A DNA stretch of 64,000 nucleotides from Seriola aureovittata. Taxonomy: Eukaryota > Chordata > Actinopteri > Carangiformes > Carangidae. The stretch's first letter is position 1. Every line of letters begins with the position of its first letter. Position numbers and translations under genes: made by a program. The DNA lies in the NCBI RefSeq assembly GCF_021018895.1, contig NC_079374.1:3017212-3081211 (forward strand). The letters run 5' to 3'. The notes under the pieces were generated by a model that saw only the letters and a program-made list of their open reading frames with translations, was not told the DNA's origin and searched no databases. This document shows, piece after piece, positions 1-13,700 of the stretch.

Positions 1-928
1 TAAATATTGTTATGACCTGGCTCAGGTGGCCACAATAAGATCAAGACACAGCACGGAGAACAATTAACAAAAAATATTTTTATTAGACCAAATTAAATAT
101 TTACATGATGGGGTGTGATAATCAGTAAAGTCAGCGGTGTGCATGAGAGAAAGATGTGGGTGTGGGTGCTGTAAAATAAAAATAAGCATACCCAGGATGT
201 GGTGCCTGTGGAGAGGAGCAGAAAGAGTGGTTAGTCTTTTGTAACCTGGAGCAGATGCTCCAGATCCACCAATCAGCTGCCTGCAGAGCAAAGAGATACA
301 GAGTAGTATTAGCTCCGAACCTCAAGAGGTCACCAGGGATCACCACAACCATGCTACATGTACTTCTACTTCAGTTCAGAGGCAAATATTGTACCTCTTA
401 CTCCACTACATTTACTGTTTACTTGTAAAATTCTACATTGAAATATACAATAAGCTTATATTATAAAATAAAGTCCACTGCTTGAAGGTTAAAGCAGTGT
501 TTCCCAAATATTATGGGATGTGACCTCTGACAAAAAAAGCTGTGTCTCTGTGGGGCCCCTTGTCACACTTCAGATTTTAATGAGTTGTTAGCAGCAGCAA
601 AGAGACATTTCCCCCTCCAGACTTCTCACATGGTTTCACTTTAATAGCTTTCTGAGGTAAAATTATATTTTACAAAAAAGAAAATGTTATATGAAAGTTA
701 AATTTGTGTCTTTTTTTTCTCTCCATTATTAATGTCACAATCCCACAGATTTACTTTGACTGTTCACATTGGGAACCACTGAACTAAACTACTGTATGAA
801 GTAGTTAAATGTGGTTCCATCATGAGAAGCTGCAACAGTAAAATTCTGCTCATTCTTTGTTGCATCAGTAATAAAAACAACACAAAAACACACACTGGGG
901 CTATTTTTCTTAAGATTTAGTACTTTTC
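1..928. other. Unassigned left flank of the satellite array
   Basis: No recognisable gene. On the minus strand there is an acceptor-like site near 283 (pyrimidine run then ctctgcag) and an AATAAA (as tttatt at 78-83), so a minus-strand terminal exon is conceivable, but the translations in the open frames match nothing I know. The text becomes AT-rich and then passes directly into satellite units near 929. If the KCNH exon at 23,502 belongs to a gene starting left of the window, this stretch would be intronic for that gene. Confidence 0.4.
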
Positions 929-2130
929 AAAAAAAGTCATAGTATAGTAAGGCATAAATGTAAAAAAATAAACGTCATGGTATAGTAAGGCATAAAACTG
1001 TAATAGTATAGTAAGGCATTAAAAGTCAAAAAAATGTCATAGTATAGTAAGGCATAAAATGTCAAAAAAGTCATAGTATAGTAAGGCATAAAAATGTAAT
1101 AGTATAGTAAGTCATAAAATGTCAAAAAAGTCATAGTATAGTAATGCATAAAAATGTAATAGTATATCAAGGCATTAAATATCATAAAAACTTCATAGTA
1201 TAGTAAGGCATAAAATGTCATAAAAACTTCCTGGTATAGTAAAGCATAAAATGTCATAAAAAGGTCATAGTGTAAATATGCATAAAATGTCTTGAAAACT
1301 TCAAAAAAAGTATTATAGTAAGTCATAAAATGACATAGTATAGTATAATAGGGCATTAAATGTCATAAAATGACATAGTATAGTATAATAGGGCATTAAA
1401 TGTCATAAAAAAATGGTATCGTATAGTAGGACATTAAATGTCATAAAAAAATGTCATAAAAATGTCATAGTATAGTAAGGCATAAAAATGTAATAGTATA
1501 GTAAGGCATTAAATGTTTTAAAAACTTCATGGTATAGTAAAGCATAAAATGTAATAGTATAATAAGGCAGAAAATGTTGAAAAAAATCATAGTATAGTAA
1601 GGCATAAAATGTCATAAAAATATCATAGTATAGTAAGGCATAAAAACGTCATAGTATAGTAAGGCATAAAAATGTAATAGTATAGTAAGGCATTAAATGT
1701 TATAAAAACTTCATAGTATAGTAAAGCATAAAATGTAATAGTATAGTAAGGCATTAAATGTCATAAAAAAGTCATAGTACGGCATGAAACTTCAAAAAAG
1801 GTCATAGTATTGTGAGGCATAAAATGTGATAAAAACATCATAGTATAGTAAGGCCTAAAAATGTAATAGTATAATAAGGCATTAAATGTCATAAAAAAGT
1901 CATAGTATAGTAAGGCATAAAAACGTTATAGTATAGTAAGGCATAAATTGTCAAATAAAAGTCATAGTGTAGTAAGGCATAAAATGTCATAAAAAAGTCA
2001 AAAAAAGTCATAGTATAGTAAGTCATAAAAACGTCATAGTATATTAAGGCATGAAACGTCGAAAAAGGTCATAGTATAGTAAGACATAAAATGTCATAAA
2101 AACGTCATAGTATAGTAAGGCATAAAATGT

Positions 2131-5100
2131 CAAATAAAAGTCATAGTATAGAAAGTCATAAAAACATTATAGTATAGTAAGGCATAAAAATGTAATAGTA
2201 TAGCAAGGCATAAAATGTCATAAAAACGTCATAGTATATTAAGGCATGAAACGTCAAAAAAGGTCATAGTATAGTAAGACATAAAATGTCATAAAAACGT
2301 CATAATATAGTAAGGCCTAAAAATGTAATAGTATAGTAAGGCATTAAATGTCAAATAAAAACGTCATAGTATAGTAAGGCATAAAATGTCAAATAAAAGT
2401 CATAGTATAGAAAGTCATAAAAACATTATAGTATAGTAAGGCATAAAAATGTAATAGTATAGCAAGGCATAAAATGTCATAAAAACGTCATAGTATATTA
2501 AGGCATGAAACGTCAAAAAAGGTCATAGTATAGTAAGACATAAAATGTCATAAAAACGTCATAATATAGTAAGGCCTAAAAATGTAATAGTATAGTAAGG
2601 CATTAAATGTCAAATAAAAACGTCATAGTATAGTAAGGCATAAAATGTCAAATAAAAGTCATAGTATAGAAAGTCATAAAAACATTATAGTATAGTAAGG
2701 CATAAAAATGTAATAGTATAACAAGGCATAAAATGTCATAAAAGTGTCTTAGTATAGAAAGTCATAAAACCGTCATAGTATAGTAAGTCATAAAAAAGTC
2801 AAAAAACATCATAGTATAGTAAGTTATTCAATGTCATAAAAACGTCATAGTATAGTAAGGCATAAAATGTCATAAAAACGTCATAGTATAGTAAGGCATG
2901 AAATGTCTTAAAAATGTCATAAAAACGACATAGTATAGTAAGGCATAAAATGTAAAAAAAAAAGAAAAAAAGTCAAAGTATAATAAGGCATAAAATATCA
3001 AAAAACGTCATAGTATAGTATGTCATAAAAACGTCATAGTATAGTAAGGCATAAAAATGTAATAGTATAGTAAGGCATAAAATGTCATAAAAACGTCATA
3101 GTATAGTAAGGCATAAAATGTCATAAAAACGTCATAGTATAGTAAGGCATAAAATGTCAAAAAAACGTCATAGTATAGTAAGGCATAAAATGTCTTAAAA
3201 ACGTCATAGTATAGTAAGCATAAAAATGTAAAAAAAAAGTCATAGTATAGTAAGGCATAAAATGTCAAAAAAAGTCATAGTATAGTAAGGCATAAAATGT
3301 CAAAAAAAGTCATAGTATAGTAAGGCATAAAAACGTCATAGTATAGTAAGGCATAAAATGTTAAAAAAAAAAAAAAAAAATTCAAAGTATAATAAGGCAT
3401 AAAACATAAAACGTCATAGTATAGTATGGCATAAAATGTCAAAAAGAAGTCATAGTATATTAAGGCATAAAATGTCATAAAAACGTCATAATATAGTAAG
3501 TCATAAAAAGTCAAAAAAGGTCATAGTATAGTAAGACATAAAATGTCATAAAAACGTCATAATATAGTAAGGCCTAAAAATGTAATAGTATAGTAAGGCA
3601 TTAAATGTCAAATAAAAACGTCATAGTTTAGTAAGGCATAAAATGTCAAATAAAAGTCATAGTATAGAAAGTCATAAAAACATTATAGTATAGTAAGGCA
3701 TAAAAATGTAATAGTATAGCAAGGCATAAAATGTCATAAAAACGTCATAGTATATTAAGGCATGAAACGTCAAAAAAGGTCATAGTATAGTAAGACATAA
3801 AATGTCATAAAAACGTCATAATATAGTAAGGCCTAAAAATGTAATAGTATAGTAAGGCATTAAATGTCAAATAAAAACGTCATAGTATAGTAAGGCATAA
3901 AATGTCAAATAAAAGTCATAGTATAGAAAGTCATAAAAACATTATAGTATAGTAAGGCATAAAAATGTAATAGTATAACAAGGCATAAAATGTCATAAAA
4001 GTGTCTTAGTATAGAAAGTCATAAAACCGTCATAGTATAGTAAGTCATAAAAAGTCAAAAAACATCATAGTATAGTAAGTTATTCAATGTCATAAAAACG
4101 TCATAGTATAGTAAGGCATAAAATGTCATAAAAACGTCATAGTATAGTAAGGCATGAAATGTCTTAAAAATGTCATAAAAACGACATAGTATAGTAAGGC
4201 ATAAAATGTAAAAAAAAAAAAAAAAAAGTCAAAGTATAATAAGGCATAAAATATCAAAAAACGTCATAGTATAGTATGTCATAAAAACGTCATAGTTTAG
4301 TAAGGCATAAAATGTAATAGTATAGTAAGGCATAAAATGTCATAAAAACGTCATAGTATAGTAAGGCATAAAATGTCATAAAAACGTCATAGTATAGTAA
4401 GGCATAAAATGTCAAAAAAACGTCATAGTATAGTAAGGCATAAAATGTCTTAAAAACGTCATAGTATAGTAAGGCATAAAATGTAAAAAAAAAGTCATAG
4501 TATAGTAAGGCATAAAATGTCAAAAAAAGTCATAGTATAGTAAGGCATAAAATGTCAAAAAAAGTCATAGTATAGTAAGGCATAAAAACGTCATAGTATA
4601 GTAAGGCATAAAATGTTAAAAAAAAAAAAAAAAAATTCAAAGTATAATAAGGCATAAAACATAAAACGTCATAGTATAGTATGGCATAAAATGTCAAAAA
4701 GAAGTCATAGTATATTAAGGCATAAAATGTCATAAAAACGTCATAATATAGTAAGTCATAAAAAGTCAAAAAAGGTCATAGTATAGTAAGACATAAAATG
4801 TCATAAAAACGTCATAATATAGTAAGGCCTAAAAATGTAATAGTATAGTAAGGCATTAAATGTCAAATAAAAACGTCATAGTTTAGTAAGGCATAAAATG
4901 TCAAAAAAAGTCATAGTATAGAAAGTCATAAAAACATTATAGTATAGTAAGGCATAAAATGTAATAGTATAGCAAGGCATAAAATGTCATAAAAACGTCA
5001 TAGTATATTAAGGCATGAAACGTCAAAAAAGGTCATAGTATAGTAAGACATAAAATGTCATAAAAACGTCATAATATAGTAAGGCCTAAAAATGTAATAG

Positions 5101-5158
5101 TATAGTAAGGCATTAAATGTCAAATAAAAACGTCATAGTATAGTAAGGCATAAAATGT
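2131..5158. repeat. Higher-order repeats inside the satellite (259 bp and about 1.25 kb)
   Basis: A marker stretch beginning caaataaaagtcatag and running through tagaaagtcat recurs at 2,131, 2,390, 2,649, 3,647, 3,906 and 5,159, with a slightly altered form at 4,902. Neighbouring copies are 259 bp apart (257 in the altered pair). The larger block from 2,649 recurs at 3,906 and again at 5,159, that is 1,257 and 1,253 bp apart, with nearly identical internal variants such as agttattcaatg and the poly-A unit. This is a two-level hierarchy of the kind made by unequal exchange. Confidence 0.85.
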
Positions 5159-6474
5159 CAAATAAAAGTCATAGTATAGAAAGTCATAAAAACATTATAG
5201 TATAGTAAGGCATAAAATGTAATAGTATAACAAGGCATAAAATGTCATAAAAGTGTCTTAGTATAGAAAGTCATAAAACCGTCATAGTATAGTAAGTCAT
5301 AAAAAGTCAAAAAACATCATAGTATAGTAAGTTATTCAATGTCATAAAAACGTCATAGTATAGTAAGGCATAAAATGTCATAAAAACGTCATAGTATAGT
5401 AAGGCATGAAATGTCTTAAAAATGTCATAAAAACGACATAGTATAGTAAGGCATAAAATGTAAAAAAAAAAGAAAAAAAGTCAAAGTATAATAAGGCATA
5501 AAATATCAAAAAACGTCATAGTATAGTATGTCATAAAAACGTCATAGTTTAGTAAGGCATAAAATGTAATAGTATAGTAAGGCATAAAAAGTCATAAAAA
5601 CGTCATAGTATAGTAAGGCATAAAATGTCATAAAAACGTCATAGTATAGTAAGCATAAAATGTCAAAAAAACGTCATAGTATAGTAAGGCATAAAATGTC
5701 TTAAAAACGTCATAGTATAGTAAGGCATAAAATGTCAAAAAAAAGTCATAGTATAGTAAGGCATAAAATGTCAAAAAAAGTCATAGTATAGTAAGGCATA
5801 AAATGTCAAAAAAAGTCATAGTATAGTAAGGCATAAAAACGTCATAGTATAGTAAGGCATAAAATGTTAAAAAAAAAAAAAAAAAAATTCAAAGTATAAT
5901 AAGGCATAAAACATAAAACGTCATAGTATAGTATGGCATAAAATGTCAAAAAGAAGTCATAGTATATTAAGGCATAAAATGTCATAAAAACGTCATAATA
6001 TAGTAAGTCATAAAAAGTCAAAAAACGTCATAGTATAGTAAGGCATAAAAAAGTCATAGTATAGTAAGGCATAAGATGTAAAAAAAAAAAAAAAAAGTCA
6101 AAGTATAATAAGGCATAAAAACATCAAAAAATATCATAGTATAGTAAGGCATAAAAACGTCATAGTTTAGTAAGGCATAAAATGTAATAGTATAGTAAGG
6201 CATAAAAACATCATAGTATAGTAAGGCATAAAATGTAAAAAAAAAGTCATAGTATAGTAAGGCATAAAATGTCAAAAAAAGTCATAGTATAGTAAGGCAT
6301 AAAATGTCAAAAAAAGTCATAGTATAGTAAGGCATAAAATGTCATAAAAACGTCATAGTATAGTAAGGCATAAAATGTCATAAAAACGTCATAGTATAGT
6401 AAGGCATAAAATGTCATAAAAAAGTCATAGTATAGTAAGGCATAAAAACGTCATAGTATAGTAAGGCATAAAAT

Positions 6475-7740
6475 GTAAAAAAATAAACGTCATGGTATAG
6501 TAAGGCATAAAACTGTAATAGTATAGTAAGGCATTAAAAGTCAAAAAAATGTCATAGTATAGTAAGGCATAAAATGTCAAAAAAGTCATAGTATAGTAAG
6601 GCATAAAAATGTAATAGTATAGTAAGTCATAAAAAAGTCAAAAAAAGTCATAGTATAGTAATGCATAAAATGTAATAGTATAGTAAGGCATAAAATGTCA
6701 TAAAAACGTCATAGTATAGTAAGGCATAAAATGTCATAAAAACTTCATAGTATAGTAAGGCATAAAATGTCATAAAAACTTCCTGGTATAGTAAGCATAA
6801 AATGTCATAAAAAGGTCATAGTGTAAATATGCATAAAATGTCATAAAAAAGTCATAAAAACGTCAAAAAACGTCATAGTATAGTAAGTCATAAAATGACA
6901 TAGTATAGTATAATAAGGCAAAAAATGTCATAAAATGACATAGTATAGTATAATAGGGCATTAAATGTCAAAAAAAGTCATAGTATAGTATAATAGGGCA
7001 TTAAATGTCATAAAAAAATGTCATAAAAATGTCATAGTATAGTAAGGCATAAAATGTAATAGTATAGTAAGGCATTAAATGTTTTAAAAACTTCATGGTA
7101 TAGTAAGCATAAAATGTAATAGTATAATAAGGCAGAAAATGTTGAAAAAAATCATAGTATAGTAAGGCATAAAATGTCATAAAAATATCATAGTATAGTA
7201 AGGCATAAAAACGTCATAGTATAGTAAGGCATAAAATGTAATAGTATAGTATAGTAAGGCATTAAATGTTATAAAAACTTCATAGTATAGTAAGCATAAA
7301 ATGTCATAGTATAGTAAGGCATTAAATGTCATAAAAAAGTCATAGTATAGTAAGGCATGAAATGTCAAAAAAAGTCATAGTATAGTAAGGCATAAAATGT
7401 CATAAAAACATCATAGTATAGTAAGGCTAAAAATGTAATAGTATAATAAGGCATTAAATGTCATAAAAAAGTCATAGTATAGTAAGGCATAAAAACGTTA
7501 TAGTATAGTAAGGCATAAATTGTCAAATAAAAGTCATAGTGTAGTAAGGCATAAAATGTCATAAAAAAGTCAAAAAAAGTCATAGTATAGTAAGTCATAA
7601 AAACGTCATAGTATATTAAGGCATGAAACGTCGAAAAAGGTCATAGTATAGTAAGACATAAAATGTCATAAAAACGTCATAGTATAGTAAGGCATAAAAT
7701 GTCAAATAAAAGTCATAGTATAGAAAGTCATAAAAACGTC
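6475..7740. repeat. Second copy of the array's first block (961-2,160)
   Basis: The rare strings aacgtcatgg (971 and 6,485), cataaaactgtaatag, the decayed unit gtcatagtgtaaatatgcat, and the unusual gtcgaaaaagg (2,058 and 7,630) occur in the same order in both places. The offset drifts from about 5,514 to 5,572 bp, so the copies differ by small indels. A block of more than 1 kb from the left edge of the array was copied into its interior. Confidence 0.75.
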
Positions 7741-10700
7741 ATAATATAGTAAGTCATAAAAAGTCATAAAAAAGTCATAGTATAGTAAGGCATAAAATGT
7801 CATAAAAACGTCATAGTATATTAAGGCATGAAACGTCAAAAAAGGTCATAGTATAGTAAGACATAAAATGTCATAAAAACGTCATAGTAATAGTAAGGCA
7901 TAAAAAATGTAATAGTATAGTAAGGCATTAAATGTCAAATAAAAACGTCATAGTATAGTATAGTAAGGCAAAAAATGTCATAAAAATGTCAAAAAAAGTC
8001 ATAGTATAGTAAGGCATAAAAACGTCATAGTATAGTAAGGCATAAAATGTCAAAAAAAGTCATAGTATAGTAAGGCATAAAATGTCATAAAAACGTCATA
8101 GTATAGTAAGGCATAAAATGTCATAAAAACGTCATAGTATAGTAAGGCATAAAATGTCAAAAAAACGTCATAGTATAGTAAGGCATAAAATGTCTTAAAA
8201 ACGTCATAGTATAGTAAGGCATGAAATGTCAAAAAAAGTCATAGTATAGTAAGGCATAAAAATGTCATAGTATAGTAAGGCAAAAAATTACATAAAAATG
8301 TCATAGTATAATAAGGCATAAAAATGTCATAGTATAGTAAGGCATAAAATGTCATAAAAAGTCATAGTATAATAAGGCATAAAATGTCATAAAAATGTCA
8401 TAGTATAATAAGGCATAAAGATGTCATAATATAGTAAGGCATAAAAATGTCATTGTATAGTAAGCCATAAAATGTCATAAAAACGTCATAGTATAGTAAG
8501 GCATAAAACGTCAAAAAACGTCATAGTATAGTAAGTCATAAAAACGTCATAGTATAGTAAGGCATAAAATGTCATAAAAAAGTCATAGTATAGTAAGGCA
8601 TAAAAACGTCATAGTATAGTAAGGCATAAAAACATCATAGTATAGTAAGGCATAAAATGTCATAAAAACGTCATAGTATAGTAAGGCATAAAATGTCAAA
8701 AAAAGTCATAGTATAGTAAGGCATAAAATGTCATAAAAACGTCATAGTATAGTAAGCATAAAATGTCATAAAAACGTCATAGTATAGTAAGGCATAAAAT
8801 GTCATAAAAAAGTCATAGTATAGTAAGGCATAAAAAGTCATAGTATAGTAAGGCATAAAAATGTCATAAAAAGTCATAGTATAGTAAGGCATAAAATGTC
8901 ATAAAAACGTCATAGTATAGTAAGGCATAAAATGTCATAAAAAGTCATAGTATAGTAAGGCATAAAATGTCAAAAAAACGTCATAGTATAGTAAGGCATA
9001 AAAATGTCTTAAAAACGTCATAGTATAGTAAGGCATGAAATGTCAAAAAAAGTCATAGTATAGTAAGGCATAAAAATGTCATAGTATAGTAAGGCAAAAA
9101 ATTACATAAAAATGTCATAGTATAATAAGGCATAAAAATGTCATAGTATAGTAAGGCATAAAATGTCATAAAAAGTCATAGTATAATAAGGCATAAAATG
9201 TCATAAAAATGTCATAGTATAATAAGGCATAAAGATGTCATAATATAGTAAGGCATAAAAATGTCATTGTATAGTAAGCCATAAAATGTCATAAAAACGT
9301 CATAGTATAGTAAGGCATAAAACGTCAAAAAACGTCATAGTATAGTAAGTCATAAAAACGTCATAGTATAGTAAGGCATAAAAAGTCAAAAAATGTCATA
9401 GTATAGTAAGGCATAAAATGTCATAAAAAAGTGATAGTATAGTAAGGCATTAAAACGTCATAGTATAGTAAGGCATAAAATGTCATAAAAACGTCATAGT
9501 ATAGTAAGGCATACAATGTCATAAAAACGTCATAGTATAGTAAGTCATAAAAAGTCAAAAAATGTCATAGTATAGTAAGGCATAAAATGTCATAAAAAAG
9601 TCATAGTATAGTAAGGCATAAAAACGTCATAGTATAGTAAGGCATAAAATGTCATAAAAAAGTCATAGTATAGTAAGGCATTAAAACGTCATAATATAGT
9701 AAGGCATAAAATGTCATAAAAACGTCATAGTATAGTAAGGCATAAAATGTCATAAAAACATCATAGTATAATAAGGCATAAAAAGTCATAAAAAACATCA
9801 TAGTATAGTAAGGCATAAAATGTCATAATAACGTCATAGTATAGTAAGGCATAAAATGTAAAAAAAAAAAAAAAAAAGTCAAAGTATAATAAGGCATAAA
9901 ATATCAAAAAACGTCATAGTATAGTATGTCATAAAAACGTCATAGTATAGTAAGGCATAAAAATGTAATAGTATAGTAAGGCATTAAATGTCATAAAAAC
10001 GTCATAGTATAGTAAGGCATAAAATGTCATAAAAACGTCATAGTATAGTAAGGCATAAAAAGTCATAAAAAGTCATAGTATAGTTAAGGCATAAAATGTC
10101 AAAAAAACGTCATAGTATAGTAAGCATAAAAATGTCTTAAAAACGTCATAGTATGGTAAGGCATAAAATGTCAAAAAAAAGTCATAGTATAGTAAGGCAT
10201 AAAATGTCAAAAAAAGTCATAGTATAGTAAGGCATAAAAACGTCATAGTATAGTAAGGCATAAAATGTAAAAAAAAAAAAAAAAAAAAAATTCAAAGTAT
10301 AATAAGGCATAAAACATAAAACGTCATAGTATAGTATGGCATAAAATGTCAAAAAAAAGTCATAGTATATTAAGGCATAAAATGTCATAAAAACGTCATA
10401 GTATAGTAAGTCATAAAAAGTCAAAAAACGTCATAGTATAGTAAGGCATAAAATGTCATAAAAACGTCATAGTATAGTAAGGCATAAAAATGTCATAGTA
10501 TAGTAAGGCATTAAATGTCAAATAAAAACGTCATAGTTTAGTAAGGCATAAAATGTCAAATAAAAGTCATAGTATAGAAAGTCATAAAAACATTATAGTA
10601 TAGTAAGGCATAAAATGTAATAGTATAGCAAGGCATAAAATGTCATAAAAACGTCATAGTATAGCAAGGCATAAAAACGTCAAAAAACGTCATAGTATAG

Positions 10701-13700
10701 TAAGACATAAAATGTCATAAAAACGTCATAGTATAGTAAGGCATAAAATGTCATAGTATAGTGAGGCATAAAATGTCAAATAAAAACGTCATAGTATAGT
10801 AAGGCATAAAATGTCAAATAAAAGTCATAGTATAGAAAGTCATAAAAACGTCATAGTAATAGTAAGGCATAAAATGTAATAGTATAACAAGGCATAAAAT
10901 GTCATAAAAGTGTCTTAGTATAGAAAGTCATAAAACCGTCATAGTATAGTAAGTCATAAAAAAGTCAAAAAACATCATAGTATAGTAAGTTATTCAATGT
11001 CATAAAAACGTCATAGTATAGTAAGGCATAAAATGTCATAAAAACGTCATAGTATAGTAAGGCATGAAATGTCTTAAAAATGTCATAAAAAAGTCATAGT
11101 ATAGTAAGGCATAAAATGTAAAAAAAAAAAAAAAAAAAGTCAAAGTATAATAAGGCATAAAATATCAAAAAAACGTCATAGTATAGTATGTCATAAAAAC
11201 GTCATAGTATAGTAAGGCATAAAAAAGTCATAGTATAGTAAGGCATAAAATGTCATAAAAACGTCATAGTATAGTAAGGCATAAAATGTCATAAAAACGT
11301 CATAGTATAGTAAGGCATAAAATGTCAAAAAAACGTCATAGTATAGTAAGGCATAAAATGTCTTAAAAACGTCATAGTATAGTAAGGCATAAAATGTAAA
11401 AAAAAAGTCATAGTATAGTAAGGCATAAAATGTCAAAAAAAGTCATAGTATAGTAAGGCATAAAATGTCAAAAAAAGTCATAGTATAGTAAGGCATAAAA
11501 ACGTCATAGTATAGTAAGGCATAAAATGTTAAAAAAAAAAAAAAAATTCAAAGTATAATAAGGCATAAAACATAAAACGTCATAGTAATAGTAAGGCATA
11601 AAATGTCAAAAAGAAGTCATAGTATATTAAGGCATAAAATGTCATAAAAACGTCATAATATAGTAAGTCATAAAAAGTCAAAAAACGTCATAGTATAGTA
11701 AGGCATAAAAAAGTCATAGTATAGTAAGGCATAAGATGTAAAAAAAAAAAAAAAAAAGTCAAAGTATAATAAGGCATAAAACATCAAAAAATATCATAGT
11801 ATAGTAAGGCATAAAAACGTCATAGTTTAGTAAGGCATAAAAATGTAATAGTATAGTAAGGCATAAAAACATCATAGTATAGTAAGGCATAAAATGTCAT
11901 AAAAACGTCATAGTATAGTAAGGCATAAAATGTCAAAAAAAAGTCATAGTATAGTAAGGCATAAAATGTCAAAAAAAGTCATAGTATAGTAAGGCATAAA
12001 ATGTCATAAAAACGTCATAGTATAGTAAGGCATAAAATGTCATAAAAACGTCATAGTATAGTAAGGCATAAAATGTCATAAAAAAGTCATAGTATAGTAA
12101 GGCATAAAAACGTCATAGTATAGTAAGGCATAAAATGTAAAAAAAAAAAAAAGTCAAATTATAATAAGGCATAAAACGTCAAAAAACGTCATAGTATAGT
12201 AAGTCATAAAAACGTCATAGTATAGTAAGGCATAAAAACGTCAAAAAATGTCATAGTATAATAAGGCATAGAATGTCATAAAAAAGTGATAGTATAGTAA
12301 GGCATTAAAACGTCATAGTATAGTAAGGCATAAAATGTCAAAAAAAAGTCATAGTATAGTAAGGCATAAAATGTCAAAAAAAGTCATAGTATAGTAAGGC
12401 ATAAAAACGTCATAGTATAGTAAGGCATAAAATGTCATAAAAAAGTCATAGTATAGTAAGGCATAAAAACGTCATAGTATAGTAAGGCATAAAATGTAAA
12501 AAAAAAAAAAAAGTCAAAGTATAATAAGGCATAAAACGTCAAAAAACGTCATAGTATAGTAAGTCATAAAAACGTCATAGTATAGTAAGGCATAAAAAGT
12601 CAAAAAATGTCATAGTATAGTAAGGCATAAAATGTCATAAAAAAGTGATAGTATAGTAAGGCATTAAAACGTCATAGTATAGTAAGGCATAAAATGTCAA
12701 AAAAAGTCATAGTATAGTAAGGCATAAAATGTCAAAAAAAGTCATAGTATAGTAAGGCATAAAAACGTCATAGTATAGTAAGGCATGCAATGTCATAAAA
12801 ACGTCATAGTATAGTAAGTCATAAAAAGTCAAAAAATGTCATAGTATAGTAAGGCATAAAATGTCATAAAAAAGTCATAGTATAGTAAGGCATAAAAAGT
12901 CAAAAAATGTCATAGTATAGTAAGGCATAAAACGTCATAAAAACGTCATAGTATAGTAAGGCATAAAATGTCATAAAAAAGTCATAGTATAGTAAGGCAT
13001 TAAAACGTCATAGTATAGTAAGGCATAAAATGTCATAAAAACGTCATAGTATAGTAAGGCATAAAATGTCAAAAAAAAGTCATAGTATAGTAAGGCATAA
13101 AAACGTCAAAAAATGTCATAGTATAGTAAGGCATAAAAACGTCATAAAAACGTCATAGTATAGTAAGGCATAAAATGTCATAAAAAAGTCATAGTATAGT
13201 AAGGCATAAAACGTCATAGTATAGTAAGGCATAAAATGTCATAAAAAAGTCATAGTATAGTAAGGCATAAAAAGTCAAAAAATGTCATAGTATAGTAAGG
13301 CATAAAAACGTCATAAAAACGTCATAGTATAGTAAGGCATAAAATGTCATAAAAAAGTCATAGTATAGTAAGGCATTAAAACGTCATAGTAATAGTAAGG
13401 CATAAAATGTCATAAAAACGTCATAGTATAGTAAGGCATAAAATGTCATAAAAACATCATAGTATAGTAAGGCATAAAAGCATCATAGTATAGTAAGGCA
13501 TAAAATGTCATAAAAACGTCATAGTATAGTAAGGCATAAAATGTCAAAAAAAAGTCATAGTATAGTAAGGCATAAAAACGTCATAGTATAGTAAGGCATA
13601 CAATGTCATAAAAACGTCATAGTATAGTAAGTCATAAAAAGTCAAAAAATGTCATAGTATAGTAAGGCATAAAATGTCATAAAAAAGTCATAGTATAGTA

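Noticed and set aside
64..352. Minus-strand terminal exon near the left edge
   Set aside because: An acceptor-like site and AATAAA exist, but no frame resembles a known protein and no partner exon can be seen.
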